The notes beneath the pieces are model-generated. The model had not been told where the DNA came from, made no database searches, and worked only from the letters and a program-made list of their open reading frames with translations. Of a stretch of DNA of 64,000 bases, positions 33,227-45,904 are shown piece after piece. The stretch lies in assembly GCA_014898415.1 (NCBI GenBank), contig RCTD01000014.1:558001-622000 (forward strand), read 5' to 3'. The position numbers and the translations under genes are program-made. Source of the DNA: Stromatinia cepivora (lineage: Eukaryota; Ascomycota; Leotiomycetes; Helotiales; Sclerotiniaceae). Position 1 is the first letter of the stretch. Every line of letters starts with the position of its first letter.

Positions 33227-33391
33227 TATTAACTTTTAATACAAGAAATAATAATATTATTGATTATATAAATTGAATTAAAGATCTATATTCTAATAGA
33301 AATAGAATTGAGATTATCCCCAAATATGGTCTGTGCACCATTGTGATTACATAACTTCAATTCTAATCCTATGATGGCCTCATTTCCAACA
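33227..33391 (-). repeat. LTR of element A (5' LTR in element orientation)
   Basis: 165 bp, TATTAAC (mutated TGTTAAC) to CATTTCCAACA. It is followed by the second copy of the target duplication GAAGT (33392-33396). Confidence 0.92.
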
Positions 33392-33560
33392 GAAGTAAAT
33401 ATATTAATATTAAATATTATTTAATTAGAGATTTAATAAATAAAGACCTAATTAAATTAATATAAATATCAATTGATAAACAATTAATAAATGGTTTTAT
33501 AAAACCATTAAAAAGAATTAAATTATCAAGATTTATTGAAATAATTCAAAATATGAATTA
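33392..33560 (+). mobile_element. Outer copia element C, right part (RNase H C terminus)
   Basis: After the target duplication the interrupted frame continues as KYINIKYYLIRDLINKDLI, then the conserved copia ending QLINGFIKPLKR (T-K-P-L in active elements) and a stop near 33560. Joining in the family order proves that A is nested in C. Confidence 0.85.
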
Positions 33561-33567
33561 ATTTTTC

Positions 33568-34079
33568 AAATAAATATTAATAGTTTTCGTGAACTTGAAT
33601 TATATACAAGAACGATTAGATTTTATTATTTTAGTAAAAGATTTTGGTTATTTTAAGATCATATATATATACAATTTAAATTTATAATAATAAAAAAATA
33701 AATATTAATAATCTTCGTGAACTTGAATTATATACAAGAACGATTAGATTTTATTATTTTAGTAAAAGATTTTGGTTATTTTAAGATCATATATATATAC
33801 AATTTAAATTTATAATAATAAAAAAATAAATATTAATAATCTTCGTGAACTTGAATTATATACAAGAACGATTAGACTTCATCATTTTAATATAAGATTT
33901 TGGTTATTTTAAGATCATATATATATACAATTTAAATTTATAATAATAAACAAATAAATATTAATAATTTTCGTGAACTTGGGCTATATATAGAAACAAT
34001 CAGATTTCATCGTTTTAATATAAGATTTTGATTATTCTAAGATCGTATATATATTCAATTTAAGTTTATAATAATAAGC
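33568..34079 (+). repeat. 128-bp tandem repeat, 4 copies
   Basis: Four head-to-tail copies with a constant 128 bp period; the TTCGTGAACTTG core recurs at 33588, 33716, 33844 and 33972 (position of C in CGTGA). Copies 1-3 are nearly identical and copy 4 is more diverged. It lies in the 3' non-coding part of element C, between its last coding segment and the right LTR. Confidence 0.95.
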
Positions 34080-34339
34080 ATATTGAATTATAATGAATTA
34101 TTAATAATTTAAAGTGATTTATTATCATTATATATCAATAATAATTCAAAGTAATATAAAAAGTATATAGATTTATTTTTATATGATCTAGAAAGCAAAA
34201 ATACTTATAATAATAAGGTATTTATTATAAAGAATTATTATTATTATTGAATAATAAATAATTTTTATTAACTATTTTACAATATAAAGATCTATATATA
34301 TATAGAATATATTCATTCCAAATAATAAGAATAATATAA

Positions 34340-34640
34340 TCAATATGATCAATTAAGCCAATTAGATCAAATTAATCAATTTGATTAATTCAATTTAATT
34401 AATCAAATCAATTAAATTAACTAAATAAACTTAATCGATCTATATATATATATTATATTCATTCTGAATAATAAAATCAATACGATAAACAAAATCAACT
34501 AAGCTATTTTGATCAATTAGATCGATTTGATCAATTTGGTTAATTAAATCAATCAAATTGATCAAATTAATCAAATTGACCAAATTGACTAAATTGACCT
34601 AATCAATCAAATCGATCTAATCATTTAATATACGAATACA
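34340..34640. repeat. Short-period AATCAAATTGA/TTGATCAATT repeat zone
   Basis: Dense, imperfect 8-12 bp units such as AATCAAATTGA and the palindromic TTGATCAATT, in both orientations. It is a degenerate satellite-like stretch between element C coding relics and its right LTR. No coding potential. Confidence 0.6.
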
Positions 34641-35030
34641 AATTCGAAATCTACAAATTTATTAGTATATACAAAACCATCGAATTTATAAATATTCGAA
34701 TAAAGAAACCTAAATTAATCGAATATCAGAATCATTCAAAATAAAAAACTTTTATTATACTAATCAAAATAATTGAAATGATAAATCTTTATTTAAATTG
34801 ATGAATAAAAATAAAACATTGATATATAAAAGAATTCAAAAGAAACATATAAAAAAGCTATATCTTCAATATTGAAGATTAAGAATCTGTATTCTAATAA
34901 TATATATAATATTATTATACCATTTAACTTTTACTATTATAACTTGATATTTGCTTATTCCACTATAGTCTCTGATCCACTACTTCCCAACTATAAAGTT
35001 TATCATCTTCAAATACGTGACCTCCAACAA

Positions 35031-35206
35031 AAACAATAATAAACAATTAATTATATATTATAATTTAATAAATATAAAGATTTTATAAAGTTTCCTAATC
35101 AAATAATAATATATTATTATTTATATATTTATCTTTAATAATAAAATTACTTTTTTATAGAGTTTCTTAACTTTATAAACAATATCCTTTTAGTAATCAT
35201 AATAGA
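35031..35206 (+). repeat. Putative right LTR of outer copia element C
   Basis: Partner of 25931-26105 at an offset of 9100 bp; for example AATATAAAGATTTTATAAAG is identical in both. Element B begins 23 bp after the homology ends. Confidence 0.6.
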
Positions 35207-35228
35207 TAACTTTATATATATATATATA

Positions 35229-35394
35229 TGTTGGAAATGAGGCCATCATAGAATTAGAATTGAGGTTACGTGATCACAATGATGCACAGACCATATTTGG
35301 GGATAACCTCAATTCTACTTCTATTAGAATTATAGATCCTTAATTCAATTTATATAATCAACAATACTACTATTTCCTATACCAAAAATTAACA
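35229..35394 (+). repeat. 5' LTR of element B
   Basis: 166 bp starting TGTTGGAAATGAGGCCATCA and ending AAAATTAACA. The best preserved of the four LTR copies; it matches the A LTRs in reverse complement. Confidence 0.93.
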
Positions 35395-38300
35395 AATTAT
35401 GAAATCCGGTTATATAATAATAATTAAAAAACAAAATAAATCGAAAAAGGATTAATATAATTAATAAAAATGAAATAAAATGAAAATCAGAATTTTCATA
35501 TAATATCATCAAAGTAGAATTGAAATATAACAATATAGTTTATAATTTATAATATTACAAATCAAAACGAAAAACAATCTGTATAATATCGATATAGAAT
35601 TATAATAGAAGCGAAAAGCAAGTTTGTATAGTTATAAGAAAATATATTATAATATAATTTTATGAATTTTCTTATTGTTTTATTTTTATATTTCTTTATT
35701 ATTCCGAATTTATTTGTAATACATTTTTTAAAACTATTTTAAAAATCTGAAAACTATTTTTGATATTTATTAAATAATAAGAAACTTTTATAATATCAGA
35801 ATCAAATAATTTTTTGAAATTCGATTAAAACAATTATAAATGATAATTCAAATAAACAAAGATATAATTGAAAAAGAAAGGATAGTTTTATACAATTGAT
35901 CAAATATTAGATAAATATATACAGATTACAGGACCCAATATAATATCTATCTATAAGATTAATAATCATATATATTACAATATCGAATTGAAATCAGAAT
36001 ATTTAAAGAACAAAGCGAATATATTATTATATATTTATATAATATTTAATAATAACAATAAAGCCTTTATCAACAAATATTCAATAGTATATATATTTTG
36101 AAAATATTTTAAATCAAAATATACTAGAATTAATACAATTACAATTAATATATATATAACAATAATCCAGAACTTCAAATTTCAATCCGATACCTATCCC
36201 AATATAATCATTATCAAAACCTAAAATAAATTGAAAAAATATAAAAGGAAATTAAAGATTACAAATGAAAACTATCGATCAGTATATCAAAATATTATTT
36301 TATTTTTGATTTTAATATATAATCTTTCAATCAATTATCAAAAAATAATAAATATATTGAATATCCAAATCAACTTTAATATTAATAATAAAATCAAGTA
36401 TTTATAAATTAAAGAATTTTATTTTAAAAATAAATCAAAACAAATACAAATTATAAAAAGATCTAGATATATTTTTCAATATTAAAAATTAAATTTCGAA
36501 ATCCTAAATAATATTTGCGATTTGTATCAAAAGAAAAATTATTATATACAAAATTATCTATATTTAATATAAACTAACAAATTCCTTTACAATTACTTTT
36601 ATTATTAAAAAAGAAAAAGATTATTGAATTCGAAAAAGATTTATTTTAATAAAAAAGATTAAATATATTCTATTAATAATATTTTTGAATCAAATTCTGA
36701 TATTAAGGATATAATAAAGGAAGATTATAATTTAATAAAGAAGATTATTAATAAAGCTTCCTTTAATAAATAATATATTGATATAAATATTTCTTTATAT
36801 ATATCTAATTAATCTTTATTATTCAAATCAATAAATTCTATTATTAAATGAAGAATAAAGATTAATAAAAAAATAATATATTATTATTATTAAAATTTAA
36901 TAGATATAATATATAAAGATAATTTTAAGATACTATTTTCAAATATATTATATATATCAAAACTAGAAATAAATTTGTTATTAGGAAAAAGAATTTGTGA
37001 AATAGAATTATAAAAGAAATTTAACTTTTATTATATATATTTCAAGAAAAATAATAAGAAAATTATCCATATTAAAATACAAAATAGAATATATATAGTT
37101 TTATATATAATCAAAGAATATAAAAATACAATTCTTTATTCGAATATATATCAAAATAATTAAGAAAAAGACTTTTTTTCAAAAATAATCAATAATATTA
37201 AAAATATCGATAACAAATTAATATTCAAAAAAAAAAAAAAATACTTATTATAATATCAAAGATTTAATTATCTAAATCCAGATAAGATTAAAAATCTATA
37301 TAAGATATTCAATATAATTAAACCAATAAAGATCCTAATTGAATTAAATATCTACAAAATATATATATTTATCAAAATAATCAATTATATTCCGAAACAA
37401 TTGAATCTATATAAATTAAAAAGATTCGAATTTATATATTTCGATATTATAAAACTATTCCCAAAATCGATTTAAAGAAATCATTATTTTATATTAATCA
37501 TTAATAATTATACAAAAACAAATTGAATTATATTATTTAAACAAAAAAATAATATAATTCAAATATTGAAAATTTAAAAAAAGGAGATAGAATTAATTAT
37601 TAGAAAAAAGATTATTATAATCAAAATTGATAATATATCAGAATTTTTATAAGCTATTTATAAATAATTATTAAATATATAATCCGAAATTATAATAATT
37701 GTTTTTTTATATCAAAATGAATTTATAAAATAAAATATAAAGATTATAAAAATAGATATAAAAATAATACTAAAAGAAGCTGGATTACTATTAAAATTTT
37801 GGGATAAAGTTATAAAGTATAATATTTATATCAAAAATCATATTAATATTGATTCTGATATAAATAGAATAGATCAATCCTTTATAAAAACTTTTACAAA
37901 TATAATACCAAATATAGAAATATATAAAGTTTAGAGAAGTAAATATTATATTTATATCAATCTTAAAATTATTCCGAAAAAATAAAGATATAACAAATTA
38001 CAGAACATTTCAAGAATTAATATATTCCTAGGATACTCAAAAATTACAAATAAATATATTAAAATATATTCTTCAAAATTAAATTATATATTTCGATCAA
38101 ATAGAATAATTATAAATGAATTTTATCGAAAAAAAGATTTGGATCTTAAATTAAGAAATTGTAAATCAGATTTATAAAAAACTAAAAATATAAAGCTAAA
38201 TCGAAAACCTTATAATAAATCAATAACAAATAAAACATCTTTTTTATTTTCAATACTTTTTTCATTTTTAATATTAAATGCAATATTTATATCATCTTTA

Positions 38301-40559
38301 TTCCAAATATTTTTTTTGATAAATATTATATCGAATTCAATAATTATATTAAATATCCTAATTATCAAATTAAAATTAGATAAATTAAATATATCAATAT
38401 TAATATATAATAAAGATAAAAATGATAATATCCAAAAGATAAATCAAAAATCTTTTTCCAAAGATATTTCAAATATCGAATCTATTATTTCAAAAATTTC
38501 AATTCAAAAATCAATTTTTGTAAACTTTAAATCTATATTAAAAGCAAAATTTAAAATCATCTTAAATTTTATTAATAAATCTATTTCAATAAAATCAAAA
38601 AGCAAAATAAATCTATAATTATTTGAAATCAAATAAAAGGATATAATGGATTTTAAAAATAAATTTCTAAAATATTTAATATAAAAATGAAAAAGAGATA
38701 TAAAATAAGATTCTAAAGGAAAATAGGAAAGTAAGATTATAAGGATATTAATTGTAATATTTATATAGATCAAAATTCAAGAAAATATAGAATATATTAT
38801 AATTATAATCCCAATTATTTACAAAATGAACTTTTATATTAAAAACAAAATCGTTTTAGATTTCAAAATTTTATTAATAAATATAAATAATATAGAAAAT
38901 ATAGTATATCCAATCAAAGAAGTTTTGAAAATCAAAATATCAAGAATTTATAAAAAAAACAATATTAAATTGAAAACATTTTAAAAAATGGAAGGAAATT
39001 ATTTAAAAGGAAATTATATTTTTAATTCAAAATAGTATTTAAAAAATATATATATTCTTTAAAGAAAATAATCTAATTTTAACAAAATAAGTATTTATAA
39101 TTAAAATAAAGAATAATAAAATAAAATGATTTAAAACAAAATTAATAATTCAAAGATTCAATTAAATATTAAAAAAAGATTATAACGAAACATTTATATC
39201 AATAATAAGATTAAATATATTCAAATTATTCCTAATTATTATCACAAAGAAAAATTTGGAATATTTATATTTCGATATCAAAAACATCTTTATTGAATTA
39301 TATTTAAAAGAAAAGATCTATTTCGAACTACCTTAAAATATTAAAGTCAAAAAGGGATATATATTACAAATTCTACAAAATCTATATAATTTAAAGCAAA
39401 TTAGAAGGGACTGGAATTTATTATTAAAGAAAAAGCTTTTAGATATAAACTTTATATAAAGTTTAGCAAATTTATATTTATATATATCTAAAGATTATAA
39501 TATAATATTATTGATATATATCGATAATATTGTTATTGTATCATATATATTATTGCAAATCATTTAATTCGATAAAAAACTATTAATCTATTTTAATATC
39601 AAAAATCTAAGGGAGATTAATAAGATTTTAGATATTAGGATTATTTATAATAGAAAAATATATATATTAATTATAAATCAAAAAGAATATTTCGATATTA
39701 TATTAATCAAATATAATATTATATATAAACAATATCAAACCAAGAAACTACCAATAATAGATTATATTTATTTCCGATTAGTAATTGATGATAATGAATT
39801 GATAGATATGAATGAATATCAATAATAAATAAAAAATATGATTTATTCAATAATATATATTCGATTAGATATAGTATTCTTAATTGAAAGACTTTCATAA
39901 TTTATAATAAAATCAGCAAAACATTATATTATAGTTTTGAAAAATTTGATATGATATTTATGATCAATAATCAAACAGAAGTTATAGTTCGGATTAAAGA
40001 AAGTATAATCTGATATTTGCAAAGAATACAATATATCTGATAATACAATAAAGGTATATACAAATACAGATTGAACTAGTGATAAATATAATCGGAAAAA
40101 TATTTTAAAGAGAGTTATAATATTCTATAAAAGCCTTATATCATAGGCTAATAAGAAACAAATATTTGTGGTTATCTTTAATATAGAATCAGAATATATT
40201 ACAATAACAATATTTATCAAACAAAAAAGATGAATTATATAAATATTCAAAGATTTATTCAGATCAAATTATATTGGAAAGAATGAAAATACAATTCAAA
40301 TACTTGATAACAATCAGGGCATTTTAGTTTTAATCAAGAATCTATATTTGTATAAATAATCCAAATATATAAATATCAATTATTATTTTATTAAGGATTT
40401 AACAAAAAAGAAGAAAATCGTCATTAATTATATCAATATATACAATATAATTGTTAACAGAATGATGAAGCTTTATATAAAGATTACTTTCGAAAAGTTC
40501 AAGAAAATGTTAGGATTAGTAGTCTAAAAGGATCGAATAAGATATTCTTAATGAAGGAA

Positions 40560-40725
40560 TATTGGAAATGAAACCATTATAAGATTAGAATTGAAATTAT
40601 ATGATTATAATAATATACAGATTATATTTAGGAATAATCTCAATTCTATTCCTATTAGAATTATAGATCCTTAATTCAACCTATATAATCAACAATACTA
40701 CTACTTCCTGCACCAAAAGTTAACA
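40560..40725 (+). repeat. 3' LTR of element B
   Basis: 166 bp starting TATTGGAAATG (TG mutated to TA) and ending CACCAAAAGTTAACA. Differences from the 5' LTR are nearly all transitions. A purine stretch AATGAAGGAA just upstream is the likely polypurine tract. Confidence 0.92.
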
Positions 40726-40766
40726 ATATATATATATATAATAATTCTAAAAATCTTCTACTTTTT

Positions 40767-41244
40767 ACTTGCCGACTATTCGAAAAATTCTACCGACCAC
40801 CCAAAGTGGTCGGTAATATCAATCCTGACCTACAACAACTTTGATATAATAAAATTAATTTCAAAAATATAATATAAATCAATTACAAATTATATAATAT
40901 TAAATTTTATATAGAATTATAACCCTTAATTGTTTTTTGAATTCTATTTAAAATATAGTTTTTTGAAATTTCAAAGATAATAAAATTCATTCTAAACGAA
41001 TTTTAATTCATTATTAATTTTAATATTATTATAATAATATTACTATAATAATTCTATTTAATAATTATATTAAAGCATATTCAATAATCTTTTTTATGTT
41101 TTCATTTTATTAATAAAATATATAATTGATTTAATATATTTTTTTTAAAATTGACTTTATTGTATTAAAATTACTACTACAGATCAGGATCCACGCTACC
41201 AATCACTTTCGGTGGTTGGCCATGGGGATGATCAGCCGACAAGT
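40767..41244. mobile_element. Small non-autonomous DNA element with about 75 bp terminal inverted repeats
   Basis: The left end (40767-40842, ACTTGCCGAC...) is homologous to the reverse complement of the right end (41170-41244, ...GCCGACAAGT). Shared blocks include the palindrome CCGACCACCCAAAGTGGTCGG, mutated by transitions in the right copy, and ATCCTGA(C/T)CT. The 330 bp between them is AT-rich and non-coding. Long inverted repeats with no transposase suggest a MITE-like element. It forms the exact right border of the AT-rich block. No target duplication was identified. Confidence 0.65.
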
Positions 41245-41939
41245 TCACAGACATCAAACCAAATCAAAACCCCAAACTCCTCACCAACCATTAAAAAATC
41301 ACCCTTTCTCTCTCTCTCATCACCATAACATAATACCTATCAACTTCCCCACCAATCAATCCATACCCAGAACATTCCCCAGCAACGCATAACCACCACA
41401 CAGCTTAAACAAACAATCAAAAAACACGATACATAAAACTTGAATAAGCTCTTTGAATATAGATGAAAATGCCATATATTAAAATGCCACTAAGCATGCA
41501 ATATATCAGGAATCCCGAAATTTAGAAATTGAATTTGAACTTGACGATTTCGGTCGTGGTGAGGACTAGTATGAAAAGCGAAGAAGTAATATGAGACTGA
41601 TCTATTACATTCTATAATTGACTGTAATAAAGGATTGAAAATTAAAAGATGTTGTCGAATTATGGCGTCAGAGTTCACTTGTAGTATTCGAGACTTTGAT
41701 TTGTGTGGACCTTGAAAAGGTTAGTAGAATCTATCGACACTGTAGCACACCACTTGTACTAGTTGAGTTCGAACATGTCTTTTGAATTGAGATGATCTAT
41801 ATTATTCAAATATTTCTTCAGCAATGGAAGATTTGAAGCTTTAGATGGACGAGATATGCTAGTAGGAAAATCCATAACGATATATCACACAATCCAGTAA
41901 CCCAGTGACTTTCCCCCATACACTCCATTTCATCTACAT
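41245..41939. other. Intergenic region, 3' side of EFL1
   Basis: Normal composition returns here. No gene recognised; it contains the presumed EFL1 3' UTR. Confidence 0.45.
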
Positions 41940-44900
41940 CTACCTCTTCAACGTCTTCTGTTTCTCTGCATCCCTCACAAGTTTCTCCCCCTCAACCCTC
42001 AATCCCTTCCTCTTCCTCACACCATCCATATATTTCTTCGCCACATTCTCCTTATCAGCCAGTTCTCCCAGGTCCTCCAAATCATCCTCGGTAAATGGTG
42101 TCCAGAAAGGATCTTCATCTAATATCTCATAGCCCTGGAAAATTAATTGGGGACTAGCTGCTCCGGATGTTCTCTTGCGGATTTCATCTGAGAAACCAAA
42201 GGAGAGGGCGACGGGGAGAAGTGATACAATGGTGAAGAAGGGGGTACCTTCTTTGAGGGATTCGGAGAGAATGTGTCCGCGACGACGGGTGAGGACATCG
42301 TAGACGCGGCCGAGAACTTCGGCTGTTGAGTTTGTGTTAGTATTATGTATTGTCTATCTGAAACTCAAATTATTTATGATTTATGTAGGGAGAACTTACT
42401 ACTAGCTTGAATCTCACACGAGTACATAGCAAGCATAAGTCTTGGGGACCAATCCAAGAAACCTTGTTTAATAGCTTGTTGGACGGTTTTAATCACTTCA
42501 CCAGTTAATCGACCAAAATTATCACGAGTTGATGATTCATCGTCAGTGGAAGGGGCTATGGTGACATCTTCGAGGAAAACGGCGATTCCTTGGATAGGTT
42601 CATTGCAGAGGGGTCCTTGGGAAGTGGCGAGTTGGAAAGCATAGCTGATTTTATCAGAAAAGGAACGGGCTTGAAGTGCTTGATTTTGAGCTGCTGAGTG
42701 CTGTGAGTCGGTAGTGGTGTCTTCGCGGAGGCTTTGTAACGTTAGTGTACTGTAGCCAAATAAGAATGTGCTAGAGCTTACAATTTTCCAAGGATTCCAT
42801 CGGCTGTGGAGTCAAGTAAGAGATTAGGTCCAGTTCTTCGTGGACCAAAAGCAGTAATTTGATCCACAGCTGAAGCCCAAATATCTTTTTGACCTTTTAC
42901 TCCTTCGAAGGTTTTTTGTAGTTCTTTTTTGAATTCAGCCAATGACAAGACTTTCTCGCCACCCAATAGTTCATCAACCTCTTCCTGTTCAATTGACTCT
43001 TGAGTAGAATCATCGCTAGTCTTCTTGCTCTTCTCCTCCGCTTGACGATCAGAATAAAGTCTCTTGATGGCGCCAGCATTCTTGACTAAGAACTCGGTAA
43101 TCTCCACTGGAAGAGGTCTTACACGTAATCGAATCGTGATCTGTTTTGACGTAGTTGACAATACAACAGTACCTCTTCCAAGTTCCTTATTTGCCGGAGG
43201 TTTCATATCTTCAGCTCTAACAATGGTTTCTCGATATGGTACAATCGGCTCTCCTGCCTGGATGTCACATCCAGCAAATCTCTCACGAAGATCTGTCAAA
43301 CAACGCTCTAAATGTAATTCTCCTGCTGTAAGTAGAACATGTTCACCACTTGCGAATTGCTCATACTCAGCACAAGGATCACTCTGAACGAGTAACTTAA
43401 GACCTCGAATCATCTTATCGAGATCTCCAGGCCAAGCTGGTTCTAAGGCAACACGGACGATAGGTTGAGAACCCATGTTAACTCCTGCAAGATTAACACT
43501 ACCTTCCAATTGACTGCAGAGGGTTCCAGATTTGAGGATATGGCCTTCAAGGCCTCCAATACCAAATACAACACCAGCTGGAACAGAAGTAAGTGGCTCT
43601 AATCCACGGCCCATCAATAAGTATAACGCGGCGACGGTAACCTTCTGTGGTTCAGGACTATTGTGTGGGTGCGCAGGTGAGAACTTTGGCGGTAATACAT
43701 AAATAGAATCTCCTACAGATAAAGTCCCGGAATATATTCGTGCAAAACCTATCAGATGTTCTGGATCGGGTTTTTTCTCTTCCTCGGCAGGCTCCTCAAG
43801 GCTTGCTGATCCAAGTGCATCAGATACTCCATCCACAGATTCAGAGGCTCCTTCCAAAGCCTGCTGTCTTGCAATTTCGGCTCGCTTGCGTCGACCCATC
43901 TCCAAGGCTTCTTCAGGACTCAGAGCACCCCCTCGTCGCTTATTCTCAGGTAGCTCACTCTCCGGTATCGAAACCATCTTACTGACATAAGCCACAACCG
44001 GCTCTTCTTTTGAAGTCTTGAATTTAATCATTGCTTCCCTAACCTCGGGATCTACATGCGATGCACCAGGAGATGCATCGATAAGTGCTGGTAGTCTCTC
44101 TTCTTGAGCAGCAGGGGGAGCAGGTAAAGATTCGATGACGGAAACCAATAGAGCAGTTGATAATGGAAGCCATGCTGAGAATAATGTCGTAAGGATAGCT
44201 CGTGGATCGCGGGAACGTGTAACATGTGGCGGTAAAGTAATATTTAATGACTTGGTAATCTTTTCTGTCATGACAGGATCACTAGATAGACTCGGGTTAG
44301 AATTTATAATTAAATTGCATAAGATTAGATATATAAACAAGTTTAAGGAGAGATAGAAATCCACGCACCCCTTCCCTTTATCACCACCTGTTGTTGCTGC
44401 ATAAACAGCCCATACCTGTTCCAAAACTAATTGGACAAACAATGGTTTTAAATTTCGCCCCTTGAGATGCTTTGGTCCGAGGACTTTTTTGGTCTTCGGA
44501 TCCAGGTAGAAATCTCCCCATAATACTTTCTCCATTGCGGTTCTCTTGATTCCCAATTTCTTCTCATATAAGCTGGCGAACTGTCTAACCGTGAATGCCC
44601 ATCCATCAATGGCGCTGCTAAATATGACATTATTTTTTTCTGGCGCGAAGTAGATATCCTCATCATCCTTTTCTTGGAATTCGTTCATAGCTTCGGTATC
44701 AATTGAGGTGCTTCCGTCATTCCCTGGTCGTTCTTGTTCTTTCGTAGCGGCAGCGGCAATTCTCTCATCCACTCTTTCTCTCCAGTTTAAGTCTTCTTCC
44801 ATTCTCTCACCTTGAAAAAAACTTCCAAGTACAGCATTGACTTGCTCCAACAGCTTGCTCAAATGTGTATATGCTTCCGCTGGGGTCATCTTCAATTCTG

Positions 44901-45501
44901 TAATAAGTCTGTCCATCTTGTTGATTACCAAGAGTGGCTTCATGTGTTCTACCCATGTCTGCCTCAAAACCGTAACAGTCTGACTACAAACTCCCTCAAC
45001 AGCATCTACTAAAACAACAGCGCCATCGCATAATCGTGAGGCAGTTGATACCTCACTGCTGAAGTCGATATGTCCAGGCGAATCTATCAAATTGATCAAG
45101 TATTCTTTTTGTTCGGGTGTAGCATCTGGTGCATTTCGTCTTAACATCGAGAAATATAATGATATGGCAGATGATTCCATAGTAATCCCGCGTGTCTGTT
45201 CATCCGGTCGAGAGTCGAGGTATCGTATTTTACCTGCGAGTTTTGGAGAAATGATGCCATTTGTGGCAATCAAGGCATCTGAAAGTGAAGTTTTTCCATG
45301 ATCCTAGAGATATTAGCAATGGGAAAAGATGTACAAGAATGGGGCATATACTTACAACATGTGCTAAGATGCATATCTCGAGAGGATATCGTTAGCATTG
45401 AGAGTCCGAATATAAAACCTGCCCCGCCAAAGACTCACATTTCTAATGTCTTGGGCATTTTGCTGTAGAGCAACTAGCTTTTCTGGATTGACGATCGGCA
45501 T
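41940..45501 (-). CDS. ria1: Ribosome-assembly GTPase EFL1/Ria1 (EF2-like)
   Basis: Cytosolic GTPase that, with Sdo1/SBDS, releases Tif6/eIF6 from pre-60S subunits. Minus-strand exons: 45501-45439, 45376-45356, 45303-44369, 44281-42782, 42731-42400, 42322-41940; 1,077 residues (yeast Efl1 1,110). G1 (AHVDHGKTS) spans the 21 bp exon 2 and exon 3; then RGITM (G2), DSPGHIDFS (G3) and NKMD (G4). A charged insertion (about 180-230) and the long domain II insert with Ala/Glu-rich sequence distinguish EFL1 from EF2. Later domains end with [15 protein letters not shown]. The 87 bp intron 3 (44368-44282) is a multiple of three and free of stops, so an unspliced product would gain 29 residues. Intron 4 is taken as 50 bp with a CTAAC branch and an AAG acceptor; its exact end is the least certain junction. 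Confidence 0.93.
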
Positions 45502-45904
45502 TCTGTATATTAATTTGAGATGTATGTATATGTCTTTGATTTAAATGAAATATTGGACCCAAATTTATATGCGCAAAGGGTATTTTATCTCTTGTCGAGT
45601 CTGCCTATCTGGGGCGACTTTGTTTAGCGGACTGGCACTTGTATTTATTTGAGCTTTGAATAGTGAAGAGTGGACATCTAATAACCAAAAAAATGACTCA
45701 TAATGATTCAATATGTTTAGATGATAGAATGAGCGACAAACTGCAATGTTTGAAATTCGACCCGGAGTATGGGAAAATGTTACTATTTTTCTGGAGCGGC
45801 CGCTTATCCCGAGCCTACATAACGTCACTGAACCCCGCCAAGAGCCAAAGCTAGCCAAATGAATAAGGGAAATAAAAGTCACTACATATGATTAACGGTA
45901 AGAA
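45502..45904. other. EFL1 upstream region
   Basis: Promoter side of EFL1; short open frames without family features. No gene seen. Confidence 0.4.

Larger units (their letters stand above)
27914..33391 (-). mobile_element. Ty1/copia element A, full-length, RIP-decayed, inserted in C
   Basis: A 5,478 bp element on the minus strand, bounded by 165 bp LTRs (5' LTR 33391-33227, 3' LTR 28078-27914 in its own orientation) that begin TGTTGG and end TTAACA where not mutated. A perfect 5 bp target duplication GAAGT lies at 27909-27913 and 33392-33396. Its internal sequence matches element B at the same relative positions; for example, the frame at 30330-30019 here and 38316-38618 in B encode clearly homologous proteins (LDKLNISI and NIQKINQ segments). 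Copia integrase and reverse-transcriptase segments are present but broken by stops. It cannot be active. Confidence 0.92.
35229..40725 (+). mobile_element. Ty1/copia element B, full-length, RIP-decayed
   Basis: 5,497 bp with 166 bp LTRs at 35229-35394 and 40560-40725 (TGTTGG...TTAACA) and a 5 bp flank ATATA on both sides (35224-35228, 40726-40730); the duplication is weak evidence in AT-rich DNA. The plus strand shows copia pol order with many stops: integrase core with HYFILIINNYT and LKFWDKVIKYN segments (about 37470-37820), the LGYSKITNKY segment (about 38030), RT with DIKNIFIELYLKEKIYFELP (about 39275), NLYNLKQ, the IYIDNIVIVSY catalytic-site relic (about 39515), and RNase H with TSDKYNRKNI and ESEYI (about 40080-40200). 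A homologue of element A in opposite orientation. Confidence 0.93.
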
